62,755 bases of DNA, from positions 1 through 62,755 of the forward strand of contig JASJBI010000017.1 in NCBI GenBank assembly GCA_030066595.1, read 5' to 3'. Of the stretch, positions 29,202 through 39,799 are shown piece by piece; the first letter of the stretch is position 1, and every line of letters starts with the position of its first letter. The notes below the pieces were generated by a model. That model was not told the DNA's origin. It worked only from the letters and a program-made list of their open reading frames with translations, and did not search any database. A program made the translations under genes and the position numbers. The DNA is from Alphaproteobacteria bacterium (GTDB lineage Bacteria > Pseudomonadota > Alphaproteobacteria > JAJFFI01).

Positions 29202-30250
29202 CGGGGGACATCGGCGACTTCAAACAGATCCTGGCGCGGGTCGCGGACGGCGATTCGCTGACCGTCGACGAGGCCCATCAGGCGTTCGACATCATGATGT
29301 CGGGCGACGCGACGCCGTCCCAGATGGGCGGCTTTCTGATGGCGCTGCGCGTGCGCGGCGAGACCGTCGACGAGATCACCGGCGCCGCCCGGACCATGCG
29401 CGAGAAGGTGCATTTTCTCGAGGCGCCGCCGGGCGCCATCGACGTGGTCGGCACCGGAGGCGACGCGGTCGGCACCTTCAACGTCTCGACCACCAGCGCG
29501 ATCGTGGTGGCCGGCTGCGGCGTGCCGGTGGCCAAGCACGGCAACCGGGCCTTCTCTTCGAAATCGGGCGCAGCGGACGTGCTCACCGCGCTGGGTGTCA
29601 ATATCGACGCCGAGTTCGGCCTGGTGCAGCGCGCGATCTGGGAGGTCGGGCTGGGCTTCCTGATGGCCCCGCGGCATCACAGCGCCATGCGCCACGTGGC
29701 CGGCACCCGGGTCGAGCTCGGCACCCGCACGATCTTCAACCTCCTCGGGCCGCTGTCCAATCCCTGCCTGGTCAAGCGCATGCTGGTGGGCGTGTTCGAC
29801 AAGCGATGGGTCCGGCCTCTGGCCGAGGTGCTGGGCAACCTTGGGCTCGAAGCGGCCTGGGTCGTGCACGGGGCGGACGGTCTGGACGAGCTGACGCTCA
29901 CCGGGCCCAGCCATGTGGCTGCGCTCAAGGACGGCAAGGTGGAAACCTTCGAGGTGGCGCCGCACGACGCCGGGCTCGACAACCGCGAGATCGACGAACT
30001 GAAAGGTGGCGAGCCGGATCACAATGCCCGCGCAACCGTGCGCCTGTTGAGCGGCGAGCCGGGCGCGTTTCGCGATTTCGTCCTGCTGAACAGCGCGGCC
30101 GCCCTGATCGTTGCGGGCATGGCAGAGGACCTGAAGGCCGGCGCGGCGCTGGCCGCCGAGGCCATCGACAGCGGCAGGGCGCGGCGGGTGCTGGACGGGC
30201 TGGTCAGTCTCACAAACCAGGATGTGGCGGAGCCAGACGGCGGGTCATGA
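29198..30250 (+). CDS. trpD: Anthranilate phosphoribosyltransferase
   Basis: Transfers phosphoribose to anthranilate. The ATG at 29198 overlaps the trpG stop by four bases and gives 350 aa. Key motifs are [18 protein letters not shown] (PRPP and substrate loop), [20 protein letters not shown], and [26 protein letters not shown]. The open frame extends 72 bp into trpG but has no homologous residues. It is the middle gene of trpGDC, translationally coupled on both sides. Confidence 0.97.
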   Translation: MTGDIGDFKQILARVADGDSLTVDEAHQAFDIMMSGDATPSQMGGFLMALRVRGETVDEITGAARTMREKVHFLEAPPGAIDVVGTGGDAVGTFNVSTTSAIVVAGCGVPVAKHGNRAFSSKSGAADVLTALGVNIDAEFGLVQRAIWEVGLGFLMAPRHHSAMRHVAGTRVELGTRTIFNLLGPLSNPCLVKRMLVGVFDKRWVRPLAEVLGNLGLEAAWVVHGADGLDELTLTGPSHVAALKDGKVETFEVAPHDAGLDNREIDELKGGEPDHNARATVRLLSGEPGAFRDFVLLNSAAALIVAGMAEDLKAGAALAAEAIDSGRARRVLDGLVSLTNQDVAEPDGGS

Positions 30251-31077
30251 GCGACATCCTCGCGCGCATCTGCGCCGACAAGGCCGAACATGTCGCTCTT
30301 TGCAAGCGGCGCGAGCCGCTGGCCGCGCTCGAACGGGCCGCCGCAGACGCCTCGCCGCCGCGCGGATTTCTGCGCGCACTGCAAGCGGCGGTCGCGGCCG
30401 GCGGCTACGGCCTGATCGCCGAGATCAAGAAGGCCTCGCCCAGCCAGGGGCTGATCCGGGCCGACTTCGATCCGGCCAGGCTCGCCCTGGCCTACAAGGC
30501 CGGCGGCGCCGCCTGTCTTTCCGTCTTGACCGACGAGCCCTACTTCCGCGGCCGGGACGAATACCTCACCCAGGCGCGCATCGCCTCCGAGCTGCCGGTT
30601 CTGCGCAAGGAGTTCATGATCGACCCCTACCAGGTGGTTGAGGCGCGGGCGATCGAGGCGGACTGCATCCTGATCATCATGGCGGCGGTCGACGACCGGC
30701 TCGCGCGGGAGCTCGAATCGACCGCCCGCGGGCTCGACATGGACGCGCTGATCGAGGTGCACGACGAGCGCGAGATGGAGCGCGCGCTGGCCCTCGACGG
30801 CCGCCTGATCGGCATCAACAACCGGAACCTCAAGACGCTCGAAATCGACCTGGCCACGACCGAACGGCTCGCGCCCATGGTGCCGAAGGACCGGATGATC
30901 GTCTGCGAGAGCGGCCTGAACGCCCCCGTCGACCTGGCGCGGATGGCCGCGACCGGGGCGTTTTGTTTCCTGGTCGGCACGTCGCTCATGGCCCAGGACG
31001 ACGTGGTCGCGGCGACGCGAGCCCTGCTGGCCGATCCACCCAGCCAGCTGATCGCGGCGCACGCGGCCGGCAGTTAG
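30247..31077 (+). CDS. trpC: Indole-3-glycerol phosphate synthase
   Basis: 276-aa TIM-barrel enzyme that closes the indole ring from carboxyphenylaminodeoxyribulose phosphate. The ATG at 30247 overlaps the trpD stop (ATGA). Visible: [16 protein letters not shown] (catalytic Lys), [42 protein letters not shown] and VCESGL, all family signatures. It ends the trp segment; trpF, trpB and trpA are not in this window. A 123-bp AT-rich gap precedes moaC. Confidence 0.97.
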   Translation: MSDILARICADKAEHVALCKRREPLAALERAAADASPPRGFLRALQAAVAAGGYGLIAEIKKASPSQGLIRADFDPARLALAYKAGGAACLSVLTDEPYFRGRDEYLTQARIASELPVLRKEFMIDPYQVVEARAIEADCILIIMAAVDDRLARELESTARGLDMDALIEVHDEREMERALALDGRLIGINNRNLKTLEIDLATTERLAPMVPKDRMIVCESGLNAPVDLARMAATGAFCFLVGTSLMAQDDVVAATRALLADPPSQLIAAHAAGS

Positions 31078-31094
31078 CGGCGCGGCATGTGATC

Positions 31095-31148
31095 CTTATG
31101 TATAACATGAGAAATATATAACTATCATGCTGAATAAATTAGATTCTA
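31095..31148 (+). promoter_or_regulatory. AT-rich putative control region of moaC-moeA
   Basis: This stretch between trpC and moaC is strikingly AT-rich for the window. It contains TTATGTATAAC and, about ten bases on, AATATATAAC, which resemble half-sites of molybdate-responsive ModE boxes (TATATA-N-TATATA type). The symmetry is imperfect. It likely holds the moaC promoter; ModE control is a guess. Confidence 0.35.
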
Positions 31149-31200
31149 TTGGTACATCAACTTGCGATTTCGCACGGATTGAAGGCGACGGAGTCATGCG

Positions 31201-31677
31201 ATGGTGCGCCTGACGCATTTCGACGAACAGGGCGATGCTGTGATGGTCGACGTCTCGGCAAAAGACGTGACCGCCCGCACGGCCACGGCCAAGGGCCGGG
31301 TGCTGATGCAGGCCGAGACCCTCAAGCTAATCATGTCCGCGGGCGTCAAGAAGGGCGACGTGCTGTCGGTCGCGCAGCTGGCCGGCATCATGGGCGCGAA
31401 GAAGACGTCGGAGCTGATCCCGCTCTGTCATCCGCTGCCGCTGGATTCGGTTCAGCTATCGCTGGACTGCCTGCCCGAGGAGAACGCCGTCGAGATCACC
31501 GCCACCGCCAAAACCCAGGGACGCACCGGCGTCGAGATGGAGGCGATGACCGCCGTGGCGGTTGCGGCGCTCACCGTCTACGACATGTGCAAGGCGGCGG
31601 ACCGTGGCATGCATCTCACGGACATCCGCCTGACCGAGAAGTCCGGCGGCAAGTCCGGCACCTTCAAGGCGCCCTGA
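31201..31677 (+). CDS. moaC: Cyclic pyranopterin monophosphate synthase MoaC
   Basis: 158 aa; second step of molybdenum cofactor synthesis, converting 3',8-cyclo-dihydro-GTP to cyclic pyranopterin monophosphate. It has [60 protein letters not shown] and the catalytic [10 protein letters not shown] followed by [12 protein letters not shown]. The ATG at 31201 has GGAG eight bases before it; a nearby ATG at 31196 is out of frame. The stop overlaps the moeA start (TGATG). MoaA is not nearby. Confidence 0.97.
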   Translation: MVRLTHFDEQGDAVMVDVSAKDVTARTATAKGRVLMQAETLKLIMSAGVKKGDVLSVAQLAGIMGAKKTSELIPLCHPLPLDSVQLSLDCLPEENAVEITATAKTQGRTGVEMEAMTAVAVAALTVYDMCKAADRGMHLTDIRLTEKSGGKSGTFKAP

Positions 31678-32906
31678 TGCTTTCGGTCGACGAGGCCCTC
31701 GACCGCATTCTCGCCGCCTTTCGCCCCCTGCCCGCCGAACAGGTCTCCCTGGCAGATGGGTTGGGTCGGGTGCTCGCCGAGGACGTGCGCGCCCGGGTGA
31801 CCCAGCCGCCGGTCGCCGTCTCGGCGATGGACGGTTATGCCGTTCGGGCCGCCGACGCGGCCAAGGTTCCGACGGTGCTGCGCTGCATCGGCGAGGCGCC
31901 GGCCGGAGGCGCATTCGAAGGCGAGGTCTGCGCCGGCGAGGCGGTACGCATCTTCACCGGCGGCCCTCTCCCGCGCGGCGCCGATGCCATCGTTATCCAG
32001 GAGGATACCGAGCGCAGCGGCGACCAGGTCACGGTGAAAGAGGCCGCCGAGCCGGGCACGTACATTCGTCCGGCGGGCCTGGACTTCCGGACCGGTGATC
32101 TGGGCGTTGCCGCGGGCCGACGCCTCACCGCCCGCGACATCGGTCTTGCCGCCGCCATGAACCACCCCTGGCTGATGGTGCGCCGGCGCCCGCGGGTCGC
32201 CATTCTGGCGACCGGCGACGAGGTGGTCATGCCGGGCGAGCCGCTGGGGCCGAACCAGATCGTGAGCTCGAATGGCCCGTCCCTGGCCGCGCTGGTCGAG
32301 GCCAGTGGCGGCGCGGCCGAACTTCTGGGCATCGCGCCCGATTCCGAGGAAGGCCTGCGCCATCTCGCCCGCGGCGCCCGGGGGGCGGACCTGTTGGTCA
32401 CCTCGGGGGGTGCGTCGGTCGGCGAGCACGACCTGGTGCAGCGGGCGCTGGCGGCCGAAAACCTCGGGGCCGACGCGCTCGAAGTCGACTTCTGGAAGGT
32501 GGCGATGCGCCCCGGCAAGCCGCTGATCTTCGGACGGCTCGGCGAGACCCCGCTGATCGGGGTCCCGGGCAATCCGGTCTCGAGCCTGGTCTGCGGCCTG
32601 CTGTTCGTCCGTCCCGCGATCGAAACGATGATCGGGCTGGCGCCGCGCCGCGACCCGGCGGCGACGGCCATTCTGGGCGGCGATCTGGCGGAAAACGACC
32701 GCCGGCAGGACTACCTGCGCGCGACGCTCTCGCGCAACGAGGCGGGCGAGCTGGTGGCCACCGCCTTCCCGGTTCAGGACAGCTCCATGCTCTCGCGCCT
32801 GACCAGCGCCGACTGCCTGATCGTGCGCCCCCCGCACGCGCCTCCGGCCAAGGCCGGCGTCCGCGTGGAGATCATCCCGCTGGGCGCGTCGGCGCCGAAT
32901 ATCTAG
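31677..32906 (+). CDS. moeA: Molybdopterin molybdenumtransferase MoeA
   Basis: 409 aa; inserts molybdate into adenylated molybdopterin. It begins [15 protein letters not shown], has QPPVAVSAMDGYAV, GEAVRIFTGGPLPRGADAIV, the MogA-like domain core LGPNQIVSSNGPSLAALVEA and LLVTSGGASVGEHDLV, MRPGKPLIFG and the LIGVPGNPVSS loop. The start ATG overlaps the moaC stop, which implies coupling. The upstream part of the open frame back to 31149 is antisense or out-of-frame noise over moaC. Confidence 0.97.
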   Translation: MLSVDEALDRILAAFRPLPAEQVSLADGLGRVLAEDVRARVTQPPVAVSAMDGYAVRAADAAKVPTVLRCIGEAPAGGAFEGEVCAGEAVRIFTGGPLPRGADAIVIQEDTERSGDQVTVKEAAEPGTYIRPAGLDFRTGDLGVAAGRRLTARDIGLAAAMNHPWLMVRRRPRVAILATGDEVVMPGEPLGPNQIVSSNGPSLAALVEASGGAAELLGIAPDSEEGLRHLARGARGADLLVTSGGASVGEHDLVQRALAAENLGADALEVDFWKVAMRPGKPLIFGRLGETPLIGVPGNPVSSLVCGLLFVRPAIETMIGLAPRRDPAATAILGGDLAENDRRQDYLRATLSRNEAGELVATAFPVQDSSMLSRLTSADCLIVRPPHAPPAKAGVRVEIIPLGASAPNI

Positions 32907-32920
32907 TCTTGGGGCGCGGC

Positions 32921-33379
32921 ATGGCGACGCCGACCCTGCGCCGCGCGAACCGGGAAGACCTGGCCGGCATTATTGCCTTGCTGGCGGACGACGCGCTCGG
33001 TCGGGACCGGGAAGATCTGTCGACGCCCGTTGCCCAAGCCTATATCGACGCCTTTGAGGCCCTGGACGGGAACCCTGATCAGCTCCTGATGGTGGCGGAC
33101 GATGACGGCCGGTTGGCCGGATGTTTCCAGCTGACCCTGATCCCGGGGCTCTCCCGCCGCGGCATGTGGCGCGGCCAAATCGAAGGCGTGCGGGTCGCGT
33201 CGAGCCACAGAGGCGAAGGTCTCGGCCGGCAGATGGTCGCTTGGGCGATCGCCGAATGCCGCAGGCGCGGCTGCGGACTGGTCCAGCTGACCAGCGACAA
33301 GACGCGACGGGATGCCCACCGGTTCTACGAGTCGCTCGGCTTCGAGGCCAGCCATGAGGGCATGAAACTGAAACTTTGA
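32921..33379 (+). CDS. GNAT-family N-acetyltransferase
   Basis: 152 aa from the ATG at 32921 (a TTG at 32909 would add four residues). The GNAT fold is clear: LRRANREDLAGIIALL at the start, a central beta strand LAGCFQLTLIPGL, motif A IEGVRVASSHRGEGLGRQMV with the acetyl-CoA pyrophosphate loop, and motif B AHRFYESLGFEASHEGMKL at the end. The substrate is unknown. It begins 14 bp after moeA and is likely in the same transcript. It is often adjacent to cofactor or housekeeping operons without a known link. Confidence 0.85.
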   Translation: MATPTLRRANREDLAGIIALLADDALGRDREDLSTPVAQAYIDAFEALDGNPDQLLMVADDDGRLAGCFQLTLIPGLSRRGMWRGQIEGVRVASSHRGEGLGRQMVAWAIAECRRRGCGLVQLTSDKTRRDAHRFYESLGFEASHEGMKLKL

Positions 33380-33423
33380 CCCGGGATCACGGCCCGTGGC
33401 GGCGCCCCGAACCGGACAACAAA

Positions 33424-33456
33424 CGGCGCCGGGAGCAAGGGACGCTCCCGGCGCCG
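33424..33456 (-). terminator. Strong hairpin terminator for the 32-aa membrane microgene
   Basis: Perfect 13-bp arms CGGCGCCGGGAGC (33424-33436) and GCTCCCGGCGCCG (33444-33456) with a 7-nt loop. Reading on the minus strand, the stem is followed by TTTGTTGT, so it terminates minus-strand transcripts. It may act bidirectionally for the converging GNAT gene. It lies 58 bp after the microgene stop. Confidence 0.8.
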
Positions 33457-33514
33457 AGATCAGTTTCCGACGGGGGTCGCCCGGGACACGGGATTCCGGC
33501 GCCCCGTCCGCTCG

Positions 33515-33613
33515 TCAGAGGATGCCAAGCAGCATCGCCACGAGCAGAAGTAGGATCAGCAGCGCCAAAATGCCGCCGGTCCAATAGAGGGTCTGTTTGG
33601 TGTCCTGCGTCAT
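33515..33613 (-). CDS. 32-aa single-pass membrane microprotein
   Basis: A very short gene: ATG at 33613 with an excellent ribosome site (GGAGG then five bases), stop TGA at 33515. The product starts MTQDTKQTLYWTGG and continues as one hydrophobic Leu/Ile/Ala helix (about residues 14-32) to the C-terminus. It has its own minus-strand terminator, which supports real expression. No family is recognised. It may be a toxin-like, pump-modulating or stress peptide; nothing here decides. The neighbours are moeA-GNAT (convergent) and lexA (divergent, with SOS boxes 180 bp upstream). Confidence 0.6.
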   Translation of the reverse strand: MTQDTKQTLYWTGGILALLILLLLVAMLLGIL

Positions 33614-33793
33614 CTATGCCTCCATTGACTGCCGCGACCTTCGCCCAGGCGGGTCCGGAGGCTCACAGGTCCCGCTTACCTCTGGGCGAAAGCGGGCCTT
33701 GCCCAGAAGAATGCGTCCGACGGCATCCAAAATCAAGTGCGCACGCTGGCCCATTCCTCGACCGCGGCGGACAAGAAACTTGACGATTGGGGA

Positions 33794-33833
33794 GAACCAA
33801 ACTAGAACATGTGGCTAAGTTTTGGTTTTGTTC
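33794..33833. promoter_or_regulatory. SOS (LexA) boxes upstream of lexA
   Basis: GAAC-N7-GAAC at 33794-33808 is a perfect direct-repeat SOS box of the alphaproteobacterial type. A degenerate second copy in the other orientation, GTTT-N7-GTTC, is at 33819-33833. CTAGAAC (33802-33808) and GTTCTAG (33830-33836) also form a 7-bp inverted pair. The boxes lie 56-95 bp before the lexA ATG, as expected for autorepression. Confidence 0.85.
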
Positions 33834-33888
33834 TAGATATTGAGTGGTTCGCGGACGGAAAACCGCACGCCGGATAGGAAAATTTGCC

Positions 33889-34593
33889 ATGCTCACGCGC
33901 AAACAGAACGAACTGCTGCTCTATATCAACGACTATCTGTCCAAGACCGGCACATCGCCCTCTTTCGACGAAATGAAGGACGCCCTTGGCCTGAAGTCCA
34001 AATCGGGCATCCATCGCTTGATCACCGGCCTGGAGGAGCGCGGCTTCATTCGCCGCCTGCCCCATCGGGCGCGGGCGCTCGAGGTGCTGCGCATGCCGCA
34101 GACCGCGACCGCCGAGGGCAAGACGCCGGCGCGCCAGAGCTTCGCGCCCAACGTCATTCGCGGCGAGTTCGACCGCCCCCTGCACGGGGTTCGCGCGGGC
34201 CCGGACGCCGACACCGTCCAGCTTCCGCTTTACGGCCGCATCGCGGCCGGCACGCCGATCGAGGCCTTGCGCGATCCGGACACCATGGTCGATGTGCCCA
34301 GCAGCATGACCGGCAAGGGCGAGCACTACGCGCTGCGGGTCGACGGTGATTCGATGGTCGAGGCGGGCATCATGGACGGCGACGTGGTGATCATCCAGCG
34401 CTGCGATACCGCCGAGAACGGCAGCATCGTCGTCGCCCTGATCGAGGATCAGGAGGTCACCCTCAAGCGGCTGCGCCGCAAGGGCAACTCGGTCGCCCTG
34501 GAACCCGCCAACCAGAGCTACGAGACCCGAATCTTCGGCCCCGACCAGGTGCGTGTCCAGGGGCGCCTCATCGGCCTCCTGCGCCACTTCTAG
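33889..34593 (+). CDS. lexA: LexA repressor / autoprotease
   Basis: 234-aa SOS repressor. The ATG at 33889 follows AGGA by nine bases. The N-terminal winged HTH (1-68) begins [17 protein letters not shown] with [20 protein letters not shown]. The cleavage bond is Ala120-Gly121 ([11 protein letters not shown]), and the catalytic pair is Ser155 ([11 protein letters not shown]) and Lys193 (VTLKRL). The alphaproteobacterial SOS box upstream indicates autorepression. It follows moaC-moeA in the order known from relatives and is convergent with comEC (20 bp between stops). Confidence 0.98.
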   Translation: MLTRKQNELLLYINDYLSKTGTSPSFDEMKDALGLKSKSGIHRLITGLEERGFIRRLPHRARALEVLRMPQTATAEGKTPARQSFAPNVIRGEFDRPLHGVRAGPDADTVQLPLYGRIAAGTPIEALRDPDTMVDVPSSMTGKGEHYALRVDGDSMVEAGIMDGDVVIIQRCDTAENGSIVVALIEDQEVTLKRLRRKGNSVALEPANQSYETRIFGPDQVRVQGRLIGLLRHF

Positions 34594-34613
34594 GCGGATC
34601 GACCAACATCTGG

Positions 34614-36788
34614 TCAGTCTTTGCCGGCGGTCGGAGACGGAAACCGCCGCCGCGGGACCCAGGGTCGCTCGCCGCGGGTCTGATTGACGCTCTCCACCCG
34701 GACCCCGTCGGCGCCCAGCCAGACGGCGTGGCCGCCATTCCGCCAGAGATCGAACCGGTCGATGACATGCCCTGGCACCGGGCAGGCGATGCGCACGGGC
34801 TCCAGGCTGATGACATGATCGGCCCGCCAGCAGTCCTCGGCCAGCGCCCGCTCGTTGCGCACCAGGGCGACCCGGTGCCCCGTCACCCGATACAGGCAGC
34901 CGACCGCGTCGCAGCGCAGGCGGCCGTCGGCGCTGATACCCTCCCGCGGCCAGGGCACGCGATCCCGCTCGCCAGCCCGGCGCAGCCAGCCGTCCGCCGC
35001 GAAGCGCCCGCTCCGCCCGCTCGACAGCATGTAGCTGCCGCTGGCGGCGCGCGCGGCGATCAGCTTGCCATCGCCGGTCACGAGAATGTCCGGCGGCGGC
35101 GTCCAGCCGATCGAGATCAACCCCACGAGCAGCCCGGCGAGCCCCGCCAGCCGCCAGGGCCTTTGCCATAGGCACAGCCACAACCCGCCCAGCGCAATCG
35201 CGATCAGCCCGACGGTCGGCATCGCCGGAACCAGCGCCACTGCGCCCGGCCAGCCGGAAACCGAATTCGCCACGGCCAGGACCAGGTCGATGCCCCAGCC
35301 CATCGGCAGCAGCGCGAGGCCCTCCAGACCGAACGGCATGAGCAGCATCGAGGCCAGACCCCAGGGCATGATCCAGAGCGCCGTGATCGGTACCGCCGCC
35401 ATGTTGGCGGCCAGCCCGTAGAGCGCCATGCGGTTGAAATGATGGATCGCGAAGATGCCCGTCGCCGCGCCGGCGATCAGCGTGGTGAGCGCGATCCCGG
35501 CGACGTAGAGGACCGGTCGTCGCCAGAGCCTCTGTCCGTTGTGCCGGCGCCAGCGGGACAGGCGCCCCCGCAGCGCCTCATAGCCCGCCACCAGGGCCAC
35601 GACCGCGGCGAAGGAGAGTTGGAAGCTTGCGGTGACCAGGCTCTCCGGGGCCAGCAGGAGGATCGCGATCGCTGCCCAGGCGACCAGCCGCATGGACATC
35701 GCGCTGCGGTCCAGCAGCACGGCCAGGAAGACGAGCCCGATCATGAGATAGGCCCGCTGCGTCGGCACCGTGGCGCCGGCGATCATGAGATAGGCGAAGG
35801 CGCCCGCAAGCGCGGCGACCGCCGCCCATTTCTTGATCGGATAGCGCAGCGCCACCGGCGGCAACAGCGCCAGCCCGCCGCGCACGACGAGGAATATGAA
35901 CCCGGCGACCAGGCCGACATGCAGGCCCGAGATCGCCAGCAGATGGGCGAGGCCGGAATCCCGCATGTCGGCGATCGCGGATTTCGGGATGGCGCCCCGG
36001 TCGCCGGTCAACAGCGCCGCCGCGACCGCGCCGCTGTCTCCGGGCAGCGCCGCCCGCACCCGCTCCGCGATCCTCTGCCTGAGATCGGCCAGCCAAAGGG
36101 ACGCCCCGCTCGGCTCGGCCGCGCGGACGATCTCGGGCCGCGCCACCGCATAGCCCACCGCCCCCAGCCGGTCGAACCAGGCCCGGCGCTGAAAGTCGAA
36201 GGCGCCGGGGGCAACCGGCCCCGGCGGCGGCATGAGGGCCGCGCGCAGCCTCAGCTCCTGTCCCGGCGCCAGATCCGCCGGTGCGGTCTTGCCGGCGAGC
36301 CGTACGCGGATCCGGGCCGGCGTGTCAGTCGCGGGCAAGCGGGACAGCGCGACCTGGTCGAGCACGATCCGCTTGCCGGACGGCAGGGCTTCGACGGCCC
36401 GTACCCGGCCTTGCACCGCGCCCGGGCCCCAGGGCTTGGCCAGCACGGGGGCCGCGACCATGGCGGTGCGCAGCTGGGCCACCGCGAAGCCGGCGCCGGC
36501 GGTCGCGAGGGCAATCAGAACGAGAGCGCCAAGCCGTGCGCCGACACCGTCACGCCGCAACAACAGGGCCGCCACCGCAATGGCGCCGACCGTTGCCGCC
36601 GGTCCAATCCAGGCGCTCGGCTCAAACGGCAGCGCGAAATACATCCCGATCCCGACGCCGAGCGCCACCGGCAGCCACAGCGGCCAGCGTTCCCGCTCGG
36701 CCGCGAACGCGCGGCCCAGCCAGCGCCACAGGGCCAGCACGCGGGCGCCGGCGCTGCGGGAGGGGGCGGTGGTGTCGACCGTGGTCAC
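34614..36788 (-). CDS. comEC: ComEC/Rec2-family competence DNA channel
   Basis: 724 aa from GTG 36788, which has GGAG six bases upstream; the longer frame to 36911 has no support. Order: N-terminal TM pair, DUF4131 region with OB-like segment ([20 protein letters not shown]), the Competence domain (about 245-510) with [18 protein letters not shown] and [15 protein letters not shown], many TM helices, and a soluble C-terminal part from about 580. That tail ([28 protein letters not shown]) is a weak metallo-beta-lactamase-like domain without the HxHxDH metal motif. It should import single-stranded DNA across the inner membrane; no other com gene is nearby. Confidence 0.92.
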   Translation of the reverse strand: MTTVDTTAPSRSAGARVLALWRWLGRAFAAERERWPLWLPVALGVGIGMYFALPFEPSAWIGPAATVGAIAVAALLLRRDGVGARLGALVLIALATAGAGFAVAQLRTAMVAAPVLAKPWGPGAVQGRVRAVEALPSGKRIVLDQVALSRLPATDTPARIRVRLAGKTAPADLAPGQELRLRAALMPPPGPVAPGAFDFQRRAWFDRLGAVGYAVARPEIVRAAEPSGASLWLADLRQRIAERVRAALPGDSGAVAAALLTGDRGAIPKSAIADMRDSGLAHLLAISGLHVGLVAGFIFLVVRGGLALLPPVALRYPIKKWAAVAALAGAFAYLMIAGATVPTQRAYLMIGLVFLAVLLDRSAMSMRLVAWAAIAILLLAPESLVTASFQLSFAAVVALVAGYEALRGRLSRWRRHNGQRLWRRPVLYVAGIALTTLIAGAATGIFAIHHFNRMALYGLAANMAAVPITALWIMPWGLASMLLMPFGLEGLALLPMGWGIDLVLAVANSVSGWPGAVALVPAMPTVGLIAIALGGLWLCLWQRPWRLAGLAGLLVGLISIGWTPPPDILVTGDGKLIAARAASGSYMLSSGRSGRFAADGWLRRAGERDRVPWPREGISADGRLRCDAVGCLYRVTGHRVALVRNERALAEDCWRADHVISLEPVRIACPVPGHVIDRFDLWRNGGHAVWLGADGVRVESVNQTRGERPWVPRRRFPSPTAGKD

Positions 36789-36950
36789 GCGTTTCTCCAA
36801 CCGATTTCGGGACCAGTGCCGGTCACAACCGGCCCGGACCTGACCAATCCTAACCCACCCCGCAAAGACGGCGGAATTGCGATGGGCAGCCCCGGACGGG
36901 ATGTGATACACAGCCGCCGGCCCTCACCTGCGCAAGGAGCCTCACCGCCA

Positions 36951-38363
36951 ATGACGGTGGTCACCCGATTCGCCCCCTCGCCCACCGGTTTCCTCCATAT
37001 CGGCGGAGCCCGGACCGCGCTGTTCAACTGGCTTTACGCGCGGCACTGCAGCGGCCAGTTCCGGCTGCGCATCGAGGACACGGACCGGGCCCGCTCGACC
37101 CAGGAGGCCAAGGACGCCATCCTCGACGGACTTAAATGGCTCGAGCTCGCATGGGACGGCGAGGTCGTCTATCAGTCCGCGCACGCCGATCGGCATGCCG
37201 AGTTGGCACATCGTCTCTTGGCCGAGGGCAAGGCCTACCATTGCTACTGCACGCCCGAGGAATTGGCCGAGATGCGCGCCCAGGCTCGGGCCGAGGGGCG
37301 TCCCGCGCTCTATGACGGCCGCTGGCGGGACCGGGATCCCGCAGACGCGCCCAAGGATGTCCGGCCCGTGGTCCGGCTCAAGGCGCCCCAATCGGGCGAG
37401 ACGGTCATAGCCGATGCGGTGCAGGGCGAGGTGCGCGTGCCCAACGCGCAGCTCGACGACATGATTCTGCTGCGCGCGGACGGCACGCCGACCTACATGC
37501 TCTCGGTGGTGGTCGACGACCACGACATGGCGGTCAGCCACGTGATCCGCGGCGACGACCATCTCACCAACGCCTTTCGTCAGCTGCAGCTGTTCCGCGC
37601 GCTGGACTGGCCCGAGCCGACCTTCGCCCATATTCCCCTGATCCACGGACCGGACGGCGCCAAGCTCTCCAAGCGCCACGGCGCCCTGGGGGTGGACGCC
37701 TACCGGGACATGGGGTTCCTGCCCGAAGCCGTTCGCAACTACCTGCTGCGTCTCGGCTGGAGCCACGGGGACGACGAGGTCATCGGCACCGAACAGGCGA
37801 TCGAGTGGTTCGACCTGCCGGGCATCAACAAGGGCGCGGCGCGGTTCGACATGGCCAAGCTCGCCAACCTCAACGCGCATTACCTGCGGGAAGCCGACCC
37901 GGATCGCCTGGTCACGTTGATCGCGCCGGCGCTGGAGACGGCGCGCGGCAGCGCGCTGACAACCGAGCACCGGCAGCGCGTGCGCGCCGGCCTTTCGGAC
38001 TTGCTGCAGAGGGCGAAGACTTTGGTAGAACTTGCTGATATGGCTTCGTTCTACGTTCTTGAACGCCCGCTCCCCATGGACGATAAAGCGGCCACGCTGC
38101 TTGATCCGGAGAACCGCGAACGGCTCGGCCGCCTGGTTCGCGACTTGGACGGTCTGGCCGCCTGGGAGCATGACGCCTTGGAAACCGTTGTCCGGACGTT
38201 CGCCGACCACGAGGCGCTCAAGCTTGGAAAGGTCGCGCAGCCGCTGCGGGCGGCGTTGACGGGACGCACGACTTCGCCGGGAATCTTCGAGGTCATGACG
38301 GTGCTTGGCCGCGACGAAACCCTGGCGCGCCTGCGCGATGCCGCTGCGGACGCGGCCGGGTGA
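36951..38363 (+). CDS. gltX: Glutamyl-tRNA synthetase
   Basis: 470 aa; charges tRNA-Glu. ATG 36951, with AAGGAG twelve bases upstream. The class I signatures are HIGG in [20 protein letters not shown] and KLSKRHGAL. Also visible are [10 protein letters not shown] and the C-terminal helical anticodon domain ending at [16 protein letters not shown]. Alphaproteobacteria often carry two GltX copies (one for tRNA-Gln mischarging); this one sits in the conserved comEC-gltX-gltA order. The enormous upstream open frame from 35439 is antisense to comEC and not real. Confidence 0.97.
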   Translation: MTVVTRFAPSPTGFLHIGGARTALFNWLYARHCSGQFRLRIEDTDRARSTQEAKDAILDGLKWLELAWDGEVVYQSAHADRHAELAHRLLAEGKAYHCYCTPEELAEMRAQARAEGRPALYDGRWRDRDPADAPKDVRPVVRLKAPQSGETVIADAVQGEVRVPNAQLDDMILLRADGTPTYMLSVVVDDHDMAVSHVIRGDDHLTNAFRQLQLFRALDWPEPTFAHIPLIHGPDGAKLSKRHGALGVDAYRDMGFLPEAVRNYLLRLGWSHGDDEVIGTEQAIEWFDLPGINKGAARFDMAKLANLNAHYLREADPDRLVTLIAPALETARGSALTTEHRQRVRAGLSDLLQRAKTLVELADMASFYVLERPLPMDDKAATLLDPENRERLGRLVRDLDGLAAWEHDALETVVRTFADHEALKLGKVAQPLRAALTGRTTSPGIFEVMTVLGRDETLARLRDAAADAAG

Positions 38364-38392
38364 TTGTGTTATCCGGCGTGCCTCAGTATTGT
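38364..38392 (+). promoter_or_regulatory. Sigma-70-like promoter of gltA
   Basis: TTGTGT (38364-38369), a 17-bp spacer and TATTGT (38387-38392), in the 107-bp gap after gltX. It would give a leader of about 72 nt before the gltA ATG. Confidence 0.5.
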
Positions 38393-38470
38393 AGCGCCAG
38401 CTTCGCGGCCAGCGACGAGCGCATGTGAAAAGACTCGGCCGCCTTCCACATTTCCAGCTGGGGGTAGGAT

Positions 38471-39799
38471 ATGGCGCAGCAAACACCAATGGCGAAATCC
38501 GAGTCGACATCGGACACGGTAACACTGGTCGACAACGCCACGGGCAAGCGCTTCGAGCTTCCGGTGCTGGGCGGAAGCGAGGGACCGCGGGTGATCGACA
38601 TTCGCTCACTCTATGGCGAGACCGGAATGTTCACCTACGATCCCGGCTTCACGTCCACGGCCAGCTGTGATTCGCAGATCACCTTCATCGACGGTGATGA
38701 CGGGATCCTGCGGCACCGCGGCTATCCGATCGAGGATCTGGCGGAGAATTGCGATTTCCTCGAGGTGGCCCATATGCTGTTGTTCGGCGAGCTACCGGAC
38801 CGCGCCACCTACGAGAAATTCGCGCACGACATCACCTATCACACGATGGTGCACGAACAGCTCCTGTACTTCTACAGGGGCTTCCGGCGCGACGCCCATC
38901 CCATGGCCATCATGGTGGGCGTGGTGGGCGCCCTGTCCGCCTTCTACCACGACAGCACCGACATCTCGGACCCGCATCAGTGCATGGTGGCGTCCTATCG
39001 GCTGATCGCCAAGATGCCCACGATAGCGGCCATGGCCTTCAAGTACCCGATGGGCCAGCCGTTCATGTACCCGCGCAACGATCTGAGCTATGCGGAGAAC
39101 TTCCTCTACATGACCTTCGCGGTGCCGGCCGAGGAGTATCACATCAGCCCGGTCCTGGCGCGCGCCATGGAGCGCATTCTGATCCTGCATGCGGACCACG
39201 AACAGAATGCCTCGACCTCAACCGTGCGATTGGCGGGTTCATCCGCGGCCAATCCCTTCGCCTGCATCGCCGCCGGAATCGCCTCGCTGTGGGGGCCGGC
39301 GCATGGCGGCGCCAACGAGGCGGTGCTCGACATGCTCACCGAGATCGGCAGCAAGGATCAGATTGGCGAGTTCATCAACCGCGCCAAGGACAAGGACGAT
39401 CCATTCCGGCTCATGGGCTTCGGCCACCGGGTGTACAAGAACTACGATCCCCGGGCGGCCGTGCTGCGCAAGTCGGCGCACGAGGTGCTGGACGAGCTGG
39501 GGGTCAAGGACGAACCGCTGCTCGAGCTGGCGCTGGAGCTCGAACGGATCGCGCTCGAGGACGACTACTTCGTCGAGAAGAAGCTGTTCCCGAACGTGGA
39601 CTTCTACTCGGGCATCATCCTGCGCGCGATGGGCTTCCCGAACTCGATGTTCACGGTGCTGTTTGCGCTCGCCCGGACGGTGGGCTGGGTCGCGCAATGG
39701 AACGAGATGATCCAAGACCCGACCCAGAGAATCGGCCGTCCCCGCCAGCTCTACACCGGCGAAACCAAGCGCGACTTCGTGCCCATGGATCAACGCTGA
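38471..39799 (+). CDS. gltA: Citrate synthase (type II)
   Basis: 442 aa; condenses oxaloacetate and acetyl-CoA at TCA-cycle entry. It has the N-terminal beta-rich region of NADH-sensitive type II enzymes ([38 protein letters not shown]). Active-site segments are [44 protein letters not shown] and the catalytic Asp in [12 protein letters not shown], with the final [12 protein letters not shown]. It follows gltX and is convergent with lpxB. Confidence 0.98.
   Translation: MAQQTPMAKSESTSDTVTLVDNATGKRFELPVLGGSEGPRVIDIRSLYGETGMFTYDPGFTSTASCDSQITFIDGDDGILRHRGYPIEDLAENCDFLEVAHMLLFGELPDRATYEKFAHDITYHTMVHEQLLYFYRGFRRDAHPMAIMVGVVGALSAFYHDSTDISDPHQCMVASYRLIAKMPTIAAMAFKYPMGQPFMYPRNDLSYAENFLYMTFAVPAEEYHISPVLARAMERILILHADHEQNASTSTVRLAGSSAANPFACIAAGIASLWGPAHGGANEAVLDMLTEIGSKDQIGEFINRAKDKDDPFRLMGFGHRVYKNYDPRAAVLRKSAHEVLDELGVKDEPLLELALELERIALEDDYFVEKKLFPNVDFYSGIILRAMGFPNSMFTVLFALARTVGWVAQWNEMIQDPTQRIGRPRQLYTGETKRDFVPMDQR

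Noticed and set aside
33847..33850. Third GTTC near the lexA promoter as an extra SOS half-site
   Set aside because: Its spacing from the neighbouring GTTC is 13, not 7, so it does not form a box.
35439..36950. Long upstream extension of the gltX frame
   Set aside because: Antisense to comEC; GltX homology begins exactly at ATG 36951.
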